64,000 bases of DNA from Chloroflexota bacterium (GTDB lineage Bacteria > Chloroflexota > Dehalococcoidia > Lucifugimonadales > JADFKI01): positions 109,117 through 173,116 of the forward strand of contig VXNZ01000046.1 of NCBI GenBank assembly GCA_009840355.1, in the 5' to 3' direction. Position numbers and translations under genes: made by a program. Under the pieces are notes generated by a model. It searched no databases. It was given only the letters and a program-made list of their open reading frames with translations, and was not told the DNA's origin. This document shows, one piece after another, positions 25,845-34,702 of the stretch. The first letter of the stretch is position 1, and every line of letters starts with the position of its first letter.

Positions 25845-26678
25845 TCAGATAGTTATGTGATCGTTTATTTTGAATCCTTGCTTGCTCCATTCGGTGCAAG
25901 CTACCTCAAAATGATCGTAAAGCATCTCACAAGGTTCATTATACAAATCAATAATGTGGCGACTATCGCTCGGCAATGCGAAATGCCCCAGATATAGAGT
26001 GGTATCAGGTTTGGAATTGGTCACTATAATTTTCTTGTCGCCGAATACCAGCCATTTTGCTGCCAGAGGACCTGGGAACGAACTCTCAAACGGTGCAGTC
26101 CCAAAGTCAATCAATCCAAGGTCCACTAATCGCTTAAGTTCATTGGCATTGAGTAAACCGGGGTAACTGCGGAGTTCTCCCATACAGTAGATGACAGAAC
26201 GAGGATTAGTCCACGACGAACTGCATTCTTTCCACAGTACCCGTCTTAGCTTCAAAAAGCATTCCAAGTCGTTCTTGCCTATCTTATTAACTAGCGACAT
26301 CACTGAACGCGGAGTTTTGTCAGGGGATTCAAGTTCTCCTGCAATTATTCTTGTCAACAGATCTCGCAGTGCCTCATTGGATGCTGTCCGAGTCGCTAGT
26401 ATAGCTGTCGACAGAGACTCAGAATTCTCAAGTGCTCCAGGCATTTTTTCCCAATCGTCCTGCGAAAGGCGACTCAATACAGATTCCGTATTCGGCGCGC
26501 CACTCAATTGCAATGCGACATCCCAAGCCGCTGCTTGAGACAACCCCAAACTCGAAAGTAGGCGGACTGATGGTTCCAAACTTTGAAGCCGTGTCTCAAT
26601 TGTGGTCCTTTCAGCTACCTCCTTCTCACGGCGTACTTTCCATGTAAGGGGAATGGACTGAAGGATACTCTTAATCAT
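25845..26678 (-). CDS. DUF2806-like protein, last gene of the defence operon
   Basis: 277 residues, mostly helical. ALRDLLTRIIAGELESPDKTPRSVMSLVNKIGKNDLECFLKL matches the pattern of DUF2806 proteins (LLAxILAGExxxPGxxSxRTLxxLxxLxxxDAxxF), and the C-terminus turns to beta strands (AAKWLVFGDKKIIVTNS). There is no catalytic motif or membrane segment. The gene follows the cysteine-peptidase-like gene by 140 bases on the same strand. DUF2806 genes often sit among phage and defence genes, but the function is not known. Confidence 0.55.
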   Translation of the reverse strand: MIKSILQSIPLTWKVRREKEVAERTTIETRLQSLEPSVRLLSSLGLSQAAAWDVALQLSGAPNTESVLSRLSQDDWEKMPGALENSESLSTAILATRTASNEALRDLLTRIIAGELESPDKTPRSVMSLVNKIGKNDLECFLKLRRVLWKECSSSWTNPRSVIYCMGELRSYPGLLNANELKRLVDLGLIDFGTAPFESSFPGPLAAKWLVFGDKKIIVTNSKPDTTLYLGHFALPSDSRHIIDLYNEPCEMLYDHFEVACTEWSKQGFKINDHITI

Positions 26679-26818
26679 TGTTGTGGCCCCGCATTATATT
26701 TCTCGTTCCTTGGCCGTGAAACCGCTATGATCCGCAAGTAGACAGACGATTTTGTCAACATTAACTTTAGCGTTTTCGGAAGGAAGAAGGGGCGAATCGA
26801 CCTTGCCCACCCTCAGAT

Positions 26819-27496
26819 CTAATGTCTGTTCTGCAAGAAGAGTCGAGTATCTTCAATAAACTTCTCTTGCTCTTCTTCCCTTTGTCTTCTATATGCCTTT
26901 ATGGAAGAGTGCATCTTCCACACGTGGACTACTTCAAAATCAACGTCTCCTATGTCAATTTCGCCGCGTATCACGCCATCGATGATCGCAGAAGTGTGGT
27001 CGTCTATTCCAGGGAATCTTCCGTCCACAATGAAAGTCGCGTAAGGATCGCAGATGCAATGTTGGATATTGCCTGAGTCTTCTCCGTAAACCAAGGCGAA
27101 ACTGGCTTTGACCCAACTGAGATAGCGGTCAAGCACTTCGCTGTATGTTCCGTACAGCGGATTGGAACGCCTAGGGTGGAGATGCTTGATTCCACGCAGA
27201 AGGCCGCCTAGCCCACCCTTGCGTATCTCTTGCTTGAAATGAAATATATTCTCTTTCCTGAAACGAGTCATAAAGTGCAGGTCCGAAAACGTTTCGTCAT
27301 ACTCCTGTTCCAACGCAATGGATGCAGCAATCACCGAACAGTCACCGGCGCCAGCCTTGCGGCGGTCTTTGTTTCGACTGCCGCCATCGTCAAACTCAAA
27401 ACCAAGGTTAACGAGGCAATTGGAAGGGTGACTGTGAATATGCTGCATGCCCTTCTCTTTCACCACTGAATCTAGTCTTTTTCCGCCAGGGTCCAT
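26819..27496 (-). CDS. Papain-like cysteine peptidase candidate
   Basis: 225 residues. AGAGDCSVIAASIAL (Cys53) resembles the GDCVxRAIxIAxG nucleophile motif of small papain-fold proteins common in phages and bacteria. DDHTSAIIDGVIRGEI (His167, Asp173) resembles their HxxAVxDGVIxD motif, so a Cys-His-Asp site can be proposed. The N-terminal 45 residues and charged C-terminal helix are unassigned. It starts nine bases after the methylase stop, so the two are co-expressed. A peptidase in a helicase-methylase operon is unusual. The fold call is from motif recognition only. Confidence 0.55.
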   Translation of the reverse strand: MDPGGKRLDSVVKEKGMQHIHSHPSNCLVNLGFEFDDGGSRNKDRRKAGAGDCSVIAASIALEQEYDETFSDLHFMTRFRKENIFHFKQEIRKGGLGGLLRGIKHLHPRRSNPLYGTYSEVLDRYLSWVKASFALVYGEDSGNIQHCICDPYATFIVDGRFPGIDDHTSAIIDGVIRGEIDIGDVDFEVVHVWKMHSSIKAYRRQREEEQEKFIEDTRLFLQNRH

Positions 27497-27505
27497 TGTA
27501 GCCCT

Positions 27506-30500
27506 TCACCACCCCATGCGGTACTTGATGTCGTAGTTGATAATGAAGTCTAGCTCTTCGTCGCTGAAGTCGTAATGCCTCGCCAAAACAGAATCTAGTT
27601 CATCAATAATTGTTTTGCTTTGACGTGGAAACGTCTGTTGTATTGTCAGTTTGCCCTGCTTCTTGATAACAGAATTCGCCTGAATGTCACTCATTAGGTC
27701 ATGGGTTATAGTTGCCAATGCCTCTAGTCGGTCGGTGTCAGAAGCATCAAATCTCACCATCTTGACCTCACGTTGATTGAGATTTCTACAATCTGAAAAG
27801 CACTGTACTAACCAAGAGAACAAAGAAGAATTGAGGATTCCTAATGTCCCATCTCTAACTAAGGCACTGTCGAAATGAACTTCTTTCAGTTCACTCGGGT
27901 TTCGTAGTTTTCCATTCGCATCGTAGATTTTTGGAATGAAACTGAGTATTTGGACAAAATGACTAAGCTTCCTTGTGTAATAGATAGTGTATTCGCGGGA
28001 TGGCGAGTTGGACTGTTGAGAGACTAACGGTTTGCAATGCAGTTTTCTAAGTATGGAAGCCTCCAACTCAACACCAATTTTGGCAATTCCAGCATCAGTC
28101 TTCAACTCGGTCGATTCAAAGAAGGCCAAGTCTTGGAATAGGTAAGGGCGAGCATCTGGGCGCCATCTGTTGTAGATCGTTGAAAATGCTTGTCCAGCAC
28201 TTGCGGTTCTGTTGAGTAAAATAATTTGAAGTCGATTATGAGGCATCCCATCAAATAACTTGCCTGGGTTGTCGCTGTAACTACTGACGACTAGCCTGCC
28301 AGAATCCATCAACAGCTCACGTAGCGGGGCGTATCCGTCAGTACAGACAGCAGAAGCAGGTACGATCATCCCTAGATGCCCGGCGGTTGACAGATTTATT
28401 GACCGTTCCCATGTCAGGGCATACAGATTTCCGCACCGCTCTGTGGAATAGCCCTTGATGGTATATTCGCTCTTTACTGTGCGGTATTCCACATACGGCG
28501 GATTCCCCACAATAACATCGAAGCCACCGTCTTCCATGACTCCGTAGAACTCCACGAACCAGTGAAAAGGCTGGTGGCTGGTGCGCCAAGCGTCGTAGGC
28601 TTCCGTGTCATCCGGCTGAACGACGTACTCGACCGCCAAGTGCCGGTCGAGCGTGTCGCGCAGGCTGTCCAGCCGGCGACGCAGTTCGGCTTTGTGCGCG
28701 GTGGTTATCTCGCCGCCCAGCGCGGTCTGCTGCTCTCTGAACATGTCGAATGCTCGGCTGGCTATCTCGGCTTGCTCTTGAATATCGGCGAGCGCGGCAA
28801 GATCCTCGTCGGAGGGCATCCGATGCTGCCCTTCGGGTGTCACGGTCATCGCGTTCTGCACAGCTTCCAGCGATGTGAAGCCGACGAGCGTGTTGCCCGC
28901 ACGAATGTTGAAATCTATGTCGGGCAGCGGCTCTATCTGGTCATAAGTTTCAAGCTGCGCCACCAACTTGAGGAACAGGCGCAACTTGCAAATTTCGGTC
29001 GCCTCTTCCATTATGTCCACGCCGTAGAGGTTGCTCAGCACGATGGACTTGAGGATGAAGTAACGGTCGCTGGGATGCTTGTCCAGCCGTTCCAGGACCT
29101 GGCGGAAGTCGCTCAGCGCCTTCGGGCTGCGCTGACGCCGGGACAGTTCGAGGTCGTTCAGAAAGCCGCGCATCCCGTCCACGCATGCGGAATAGAGCGG
29201 TTCGAGGGTGTTGAGCGCAGCGAACAGAAACGCGCCGGAGCCGCAGGTGGGGTCGAGCACTGACACGGAGTTCAGGGCGCGCCAGAAGGCGCGCAGCAGT
29301 TCAGGCCCTTCGCTGCGGTCGATGACGTCCTTGGCGAACTGCTCCATGTCCAGGTTTAGCGTAATCAGGTCGTTGATGTCCTGTACTTCTCCGGAGGCGA
29401 GCTTAGCGCGCGTTTCTTGGTATCGCTCCCTGCGGGCGACTACCTCGCGCCAGGTTTCGGTGGGCAGGGCGCATTCTTCGGACGCAGGGGCGTTCCAGCC
29501 GCCGCGCCGCGATATATCGTCTATGCCGCGGGCGATGTCGTCGGGCAACTCGAATGGTCTTTCCAGCCGCACCGCTTCGCGGTCGGAAGAGTACGCCCAT
29601 GTGACGCCATGCCCGACAGCATGGTAGATGTAGCGGTCCGGGTCGTCTTGCAGCAGACGCCATACGCCGCCTTCGGGCCCGAACGCGACGGGGCATTCGC
29701 GTTTGGCAACATCGAACAGGAATGGAATGACCGTGTTGCGGGTGATGTAGCCCGTGATGTCCTCCTTGGTGTAGTACGCGCCCATCTGCTTTTGGTTGAT
29801 GTACTTCTCGAAGATGTAGCCGAGCACATCGGGATTTATCTCGTTGTCGTCCCTGTCCGGTCGGTCGTCCAGGTGCCACTGGTAAGCGTCGAAGAAGTCG
29901 AAGACCTTCTCGAACGCCTCGTCAGGAATACTGATGTCGGGATTGTCGCGCTCAAGGTCATGCACATCGAAGAGTCCGCCGTTGAGGAACGGCACTCTAC
30001 CCAGCAGGCTGGCCAATTCCGGCGCTCGCTCCGCTTCGGGAAGTCCCAGTCCCTCGTGGAACAGGCGCAGCAGGAACATTCGGTAGAACTGCTGATAGCG
30101 CCCCTCGCCTGCCTGGGACTGCACCAGGCGGAGGCGATTGCGAAGATAATCTATGTCGCCGTCCAGGAAGCCCTGCTTCTGGATGAAATATACGAACATC
30201 ATCCGGTTGAGCATTAGCGAGGCGTACCACTCGCGGTCGCCCTGCGTGGTTACGCCTTCGATGAAAGATTGAAACGCGGTCAGCTCGCCTCTGAAACGGT
30301 CATAGAAGCGCCTGGTTACACGCTCTATATCCATTGCGCGACGCACCCGGGAAGCGACCTCGGTTATACCAATGCCTTGCAGTTCTTGTTCCAGTGAGAC
30401 CGCTATCGGCTGAATGCGCTGAAGTAGGGCACTTCCGCTCTGTCCTGTCTGATACCGCATCTCGCGACATGCTGCGGGCTTGCCGGTCTCACGCTTGACC

Positions 30501-30811
30501 CACTGCCATATCTGTGACGCGCGAGATTCATCAACGAAGATTATCAGGTGCTCGAAGGCACGCCGAGCTACCTGATGCTCTATCTTGCGTCGTATCGGGT
30601 ATGGAGGAATTGCGCCGTCAGCGCCCGGAGCGCAGACGAAAACCGCGAAGCCCGCCTTCTCAGCCACAGGTTCAAGTCCAAAGGTGAAGTCGTCGATTGT
30701 GATCCGGAGGGGATTGCCAGGGTAGTGATCCCAGCCCAAGCCGGACACGAAAAGACCATTGAAGTCGAAGGCTTGCAGGTATGGCCGTAGTTGTGCGATT
30801 TCAGTCGTCAT
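27506..30811 (-). CDS. Eco57I/PglX-like N6-adenine DNA methyltransferase
   Basis: 1101 residues. SVLDPTCGSGAFLFAAL (about 519-533) is the SAM-binding motif I, and GGFDVIVGNPPYVEY (NPPY 770-773) the adenine-methylase motif IV, preceded by the FHWFVEFYGVMEDGG context typical of BREX PglX/Type IIG-like enzymes. The 500-residue N-terminal part includes NPDVLGYIFEKYINQKQMGAYYTKEDITGYI. The C-terminal third is a probable target-recognition domain with lower GC than the middle. It overlaps the helicase stop by 11 bases. No PD-(D/E)XK motif is obvious, so it is likely modification only or part of a DISARM/BREX-like system. Confidence 0.88.
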   Translation of the reverse strand: MTTEIAQLRPYLQAFDFNGLFVSGLGWDHYPGNPLRITIDDFTFGLEPVAEKAGFAVFVCAPGADGAIPPYPIRRKIEHQVARRAFEHLIIFVDESRASQIWQWVKRETGKPAACREMRYQTGQSGSALLQRIQPIAVSLEQELQGIGITEVASRVRRAMDIERVTRRFYDRFRGELTAFQSFIEGVTTQGDREWYASLMLNRMMFVYFIQKQGFLDGDIDYLRNRLRLVQSQAGEGRYQQFYRMFLLRLFHEGLGLPEAERAPELASLLGRVPFLNGGLFDVHDLERDNPDISIPDEAFEKVFDFFDAYQWHLDDRPDRDDNEINPDVLGYIFEKYINQKQMGAYYTKEDITGYITRNTVIPFLFDVAKRECPVAFGPEGGVWRLLQDDPDRYIYHAVGHGVTWAYSSDREAVRLERPFELPDDIARGIDDISRRGGWNAPASEECALPTETWREVVARRERYQETRAKLASGEVQDINDLITLNLDMEQFAKDVIDRSEGPELLRAFWRALNSVSVLDPTCGSGAFLFAALNTLEPLYSACVDGMRGFLNDLELSRRQRSPKALSDFRQVLERLDKHPSDRYFILKSIVLSNLYGVDIMEEATEICKLRLFLKLVAQLETYDQIEPLPDIDFNIRAGNTLVGFTSLEAVQNAMTVTPEGQHRMPSDEDLAALADIQEQAEIASRAFDMFREQQTALGGEITTAHKAELRRRLDSLRDTLDRHLAVEYVVQPDDTEAYDAWRTSHQPFHWFVEFYGVMEDGGFDVIVGNPPYVEYRTVKSEYTIKGYSTERCGNLYALTWERSINLSTAGHLGMIVPASAVCTDGYAPLRELLMDSGRLVVSSYSDNPGKLFDGMPHNRLQIILLNRTASAGQAFSTIYNRWRPDARPYLFQDLAFFESTELKTDAGIAKIGVELEASILRKLHCKPLVSQQSNSPSREYTIYYTRKLSHFVQILSFIPKIYDANGKLRNPSELKEVHFDSALVRDGTLGILNSSLFSWLVQCFSDCRNLNQREVKMVRFDASDTDRLEALATITHDLMSDIQANSVIKKQGKLTIQQTFPRQSKTIIDELDSVLARHYDFSDEELDFIINYDIKYRMGW

Positions 30812-33800
30812 CAGCGTCTCCCGTAGTTTCCTGGAACAGGCCCATCGAGCAGATTATGCGGGGTTCGGCAACCTGCGCGTTCTCCTCAATTATGCAGAGC
30901 ATATTCTCGTCGCGCAGCGTCCTCACCAATTCCGCAAGCGTGGAGTCGTCAACACCGGCCTGCAACTGCCGGTTCAGGCTGTCCGTCGCCGTCTGTCGAA
31001 GCGGATAGCGGTATATGTCGTTGAGAGCGCGATCAAGCGGTTCCGCGAAGAATGTGCCCTGAATGTCAGTCAGGTGTTCTCGGAGACGAGTATAGACTCG
31101 GTATCGCGCGCCTCTCCGAGGCCCCAGCTGCCCGCCTATTCGCCGCGCTTCGTTCGCCAGATGTTTGACTCCTCTTTCGACGAGGTTATGGTGGCTATCG
31201 CGGTGTTCAAATGCCGGCGTGTCTGGTTCACACTCCGCGACAGACAGGATTTCGAGCTGCGACTCGGTTATGCTCTCTCCATCGGCATTGATATAGGCGA
31301 GAGCGTCGTTACCGTCCCCTGTTCGGACGAATACCAGAACGCCTTCAGGATGGCGCTCGTCAGCAGTATGGTGCCGTGACGAAAATACGACATTCGGCAT
31401 CTTGGCGATGTATTCTTCGAGCGAGGGATCTTCGGTAATCGCGTTCTTCCATATCTGGTAGGCATGGGATGCGAGGTCAACTTCGCTGTCGAGTTCGCCC
31501 TCGTCGTCTAAAATGCCAGATCGTTCGTTGTACAGGTCCCGTACCTTGTCGCCGTCATCGGGTTTGTCACCCTCGAAGAACACCTCATCAGTACCCACGA
31601 CCTCGGCATTTTCTGCCAGTCTTCTTTGGACGCGACCGCGCAGGTCAATGATGCGCTCAACTCCATCGGCTGGAAGGAACGAGTGGCACAGTATCTCTTC
31701 GGACTTCTGCCCGATGCGATCCACGCGACCAGCTCTCTGTATAAGGCGAATAATCGCCCATGGCAGGTCATAGTTGACGACTACGGAGCAGTCTTGGAGG
31801 TTCTGACCTTCACTGAGCATGTCGGTGGCTATGAGAACTCGAAGGTCGTTAGGCGAAGCATTCTTTTCGTTGCTGACGGGGCTGAAGCGGTGTACTAAGG
31901 CGGTAGGGTTGTTGGTATCGCCTGTGGCGCACGCCATGTCTTTCAAGCCTCGCGCCTCCAAGTGTTCACCGAGATACGACACGGTATCCGCGAATTGGGA
32001 GAAAACGAGAACCTTCTTGTCTGCGTAAGTCTCGGTGAGCAACTTCTGCAATGCCTCTAACTTGGCGTCAGCTTCCGGGTCCCACTTACCATGCGACTGG
32101 AGTAGCGAAAGTAGCTGGCCTGTGTCGTGCTCCAAATTCTCTCGCAGAGACGAGTGGAACAGTGAAGGGCGCAACCAATTAAAGCGGTTTCGGTAACGAC
32201 TTGTATATTCGCCGTATACCGCGGCGGCGCGGGCGCGGAAGCCGTCCACCGTCCAACTATCGGTGTTCGTTTCTTCCACCTGGCCCTCTTCGTCTGTGTC
32301 TTCATCCGGGTCATCCAGGATTGAGTCCATGTCCGTGAACCGTGTGTCCAGAAGCGTTGCGTCCTGCGTGCCTATTGGCAAGGGGAGATCGTTATCGAGA
32401 GCGTGCAGGTACACGAAATCACGCAATATGTGTCGTTCAACGGACTGAATGAACGACGCACCACTGCTCTCCAATCTCTTGAATAGATTGGTTCGACAGA
32501 AGCCCATAAGTCGTTTGCCAGCGCGGGACAGATTTTCAATCTGTCTAGTGTCCGCAGCACCCCAGGAACTCTCCGTCGCTTCGTCCACGTATTGCCCTAA
32601 GCCGTAGCGTGCCAATCTCAGCTCATTGATTCTGTCAACTACTCCCTTGCTGTAAAGCCTTGCATATTGGTCACTAGAGCGGGAGCCGTCAATTTCAAAG
32701 GGGACCGTTACGGGCCTACGCACAGGGAAGTAGGACTTTTCGCCATTCTCGTATGTGAGGTACGATCGGCCATTGTCGGGATCGATGTCCGCATAGTTTT
32801 TCTGAATGAAACTGCGAGTTCTTCTTACCATGTACAGGCGCATCAGGTCTCGCCAGTCGTCAGGGTATTCGCTGAAATCAAATGCCGACAGCGAGCGAAT
32901 TGGTGACTGGTGTAACGCGTTGAATTCAACTTCTCCGCCCATTTTCCGTATGAGGCGCTCTGGTCGAATTCCGATGTCTTCCTCATCGTCCACGAACAGC
33001 CTCAACTGATTGGACAGGTCATGGTATGTCTTGTTATAGGGTGTTGCGGACAGCAGAATGCACTTGCTGTCGTTTGCGCGAATGTAGTCTTGAATTGCGC
33101 CGTATCGCTTTCGCTCTCTGTTGCGAAGGTTATGGCTCTCGTCGATGATTACCAGGCGGTATCGGCGCATTTCCGGGAGCTGTCCGATTGCCTGGCTGAT
33201 GGACATAACATTTGCGCGCAGGCGGTACTCGTATGCGTAGTCTTGCCACATCGAGACCAGATTCTTCGGACAGATGATTAGCGTCTCCAAGCCGAAGTCG
33301 TCCTCGAATATACGGGCAAGCGCCGTCGCCATTAAGGTCTTGCCCAACCCGACGACATCGCCAATGAGCACGCCGTTACGCCTGTGTAGATGATGCGCGG
33401 CTATCTTCACCGCCGCCGTCTGGAAGTCGAACAACCTATCCCCGAAGTCGCTCGGGATGTTGAATTCAGAAAGACCCGCCCGCGCCTCTTGCGACATGTG
33501 GTATGCCATCTTGAGGTAGATGTGATAAGGCGGTATCAACTCGACCCGGGCCCAACTGTCCTCGATAATCTGTGCAAGTTCGTCCGTTATGTCGATGCAG
33601 AAGCTGTCGTTCCACCTGTCCTCAAACCAGCGATTGAGCTTGTTGCAGGCATCTTGGTCGAGCACATCCACATTCAGCTCACCCTGCCCGGACAGACCTG
33701 CGAAAGTGAGGTTGCTGCTACCCAGATAGCCGACCATTGAGGTTATGGGGTCGGGACGATGGAACAGGTACAGCTTCGCGTGCAAGGAATGTCTGAGAAA

Positions 33801-34196
33801 GAGCTTTACGACCACCTTCTTCGCTCGAAGCTGTGCGGCGAGTCTCTTCAGGGCTTGTTCGTCGTCATTGGTAGGGACACCTGTGACGAGCTGCTCTTTG
33901 AACTCTTCAGCGACTTGCCTCTTTAGTTGTGCGGCACCGGCGGTGTCCACTGTTTGGCTGCCCGCCAATGACAGCGATTCACGAAGCTGGTCAAAAGGTA
34001 TCTTCTGCATCCCGACAAGAACCCTACACTGCTGCGTCTGCCCGTCCCATTCGTCGATCTGAGATTCGATATGTTTCCAGCCTCGTAGATTGAAGTATCC
34101 CACGCAAAAGTCCGCGCTACTGGATACGTCCAACGTCGTCTGAATAGCCTTCAGCAGCCGGGAATCGGGCGTTAGATTATCGAAAATATCGGGCAT
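30801..34196 (-). CDS. PLD-domain SNF2-type helicase, first gene of the defence operon
   Basis: 1131 residues. An N-terminal phospholipase-D-like domain (about 1-200) carries HSLHAKLYLF (HxK at 139-141) and YLGSSNLTFAGL with QGELNVDV. An SF2/SNF2 motor follows: GDVVGLGKT (279-287), VIIDESHNL (352-355), LLSATPYNKT, then KVLVFSQFADTV, VLIATDMLSEGQNLQ and RAGRVDRIGQK. Only one HKD half is evident, so a nuclease would need to dimerise. This architecture occurs in DISARM-, BREX- and Hma-like defence loci beside adenine methylases, as here. It probably translocates on invading DNA. Confidence 0.88.
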   Translation of the reverse strand: MPDIFDNLTPDSRLLKAIQTTLDVSSSADFCVGYFNLRGWKHIESQIDEWDGQTQQCRVLVGMQKIPFDQLRESLSLAGSQTVDTAGAAQLKRQVAEEFKEQLVTGVPTNDDEQALKRLAAQLRAKKVVVKLFLRHSLHAKLYLFHRPDPITSMVGYLGSSNLTFAGLSGQGELNVDVLDQDACNKLNRWFEDRWNDSFCIDITDELAQIIEDSWARVELIPPYHIYLKMAYHMSQEARAGLSEFNIPSDFGDRLFDFQTAAVKIAAHHLHRRNGVLIGDVVGLGKTLMATALARIFEDDFGLETLIICPKNLVSMWQDYAYEYRLRANVMSISQAIGQLPEMRRYRLVIIDESHNLRNRERKRYGAIQDYIRANDSKCILLSATPYNKTYHDLSNQLRLFVDDEEDIGIRPERLIRKMGGEVEFNALHQSPIRSLSAFDFSEYPDDWRDLMRLYMVRRTRSFIQKNYADIDPDNGRSYLTYENGEKSYFPVRRPVTVPFEIDGSRSSDQYARLYSKGVVDRINELRLARYGLGQYVDEATESSWGAADTRQIENLSRAGKRLMGFCRTNLFKRLESSGASFIQSVERHILRDFVYLHALDNDLPLPIGTQDATLLDTRFTDMDSILDDPDEDTDEEGQVEETNTDSWTVDGFRARAAAVYGEYTSRYRNRFNWLRPSLFHSSLRENLEHDTGQLLSLLQSHGKWDPEADAKLEALQKLLTETYADKKVLVFSQFADTVSYLGEHLEARGLKDMACATGDTNNPTALVHRFSPVSNEKNASPNDLRVLIATDMLSEGQNLQDCSVVVNYDLPWAIIRLIQRAGRVDRIGQKSEEILCHSFLPADGVERIIDLRGRVQRRLAENAEVVGTDEVFFEGDKPDDGDKVRDLYNERSGILDDEGELDSEVDLASHAYQIWKNAITEDPSLEEYIAKMPNVVFSSRHHTADERHPEGVLVFVRTGDGNDALAYINADGESITESQLEILSVAECEPDTPAFEHRDSHHNLVERGVKHLANEARRIGGQLGPRRGARYRVYTRLREHLTDIQGTFFAEPLDRALNDIYRYPLRQTATDSLNRQLQAGVDDSTLAELVRTLRDENMLCIIEENAQVAEPRIICSMGLFQETTGDADDD

Positions 34197-34702
34197 TTCC
34201 TTCTCACTCGTTCGGGTTATAGGTGGGACGACACTTACGCGCTGATTATATCATCACGCCTACCCTAGAGCTTTGGTGCCGAGTGTCTGCGCTACAATAT
34301 GTGTGTCGTCACCCGAACGGTACTTCGCAGCCCAACGCATCATGAAACTGATGCGAATACGCAGAGGCCTATATGAAACAATGGAATCCGCACGGTTGGG
34401 AAAGGTTGTCAGGTTGCAACCCTGAAGTTGTCAAGGCACGAAATGACATCCTTCAGCGCCTTGATAGAGTTCCTGAACCAGTTAGAATCAATTGGTGTGG
34501 TCGGCTGACGAGTAAGCTGGACCTCTTACATTTCGCCATCCGACTAGAAATTCAGTTGTACGACTTCTTTTTGGGGCGTGGTAGAGACGTCGCAATAGGA
34601 CCGGCAATACCGGTCTAACAGCTTAGTTGCCGAGAACGTTACTCGGTTGAGGAATCTGTCCCTTAATGCCTTTATCGAGTGCGAATTCAAAGGAATGAAG
34701 TA
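34197..34702. other. Divergent intergenic region between helicase operon and STAND gene
   Basis: About 500 bases that must hold promoters for both transcription units. No confident -35/-10 pair is visible, and the small frame at 34373-34618 occupies the middle. Confidence 0.5.
34373..34618 (+). CDS. Small hypothetical protein
   Basis: 81 residues (MKQWNPHGWERLSGCNPEVV to FLGRGRDVAIGPAIPV), Trp- and Arg-rich, with a weak AGAGG site nine bases before the ATG. I recognise no family. It lies in the divergent region between the helicase operon and the STAND NTPase and is codirectional with the latter. It could be a real accessory gene or a fragment. Confidence 0.35.
   Translation: MKQWNPHGWERLSGCNPEVVKARNDILQRLDRVPEPVRINWCGRLTSKLDLLHFAIRLEIQLYDFFLGRGRDVAIGPAIPV

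Noticed and set aside
28562..30217. Two long plus-strand frames (233 and 266 codons) over the methylase gene
   Set aside because: They are antisense to conserved methylase motifs and have no domain of their own.
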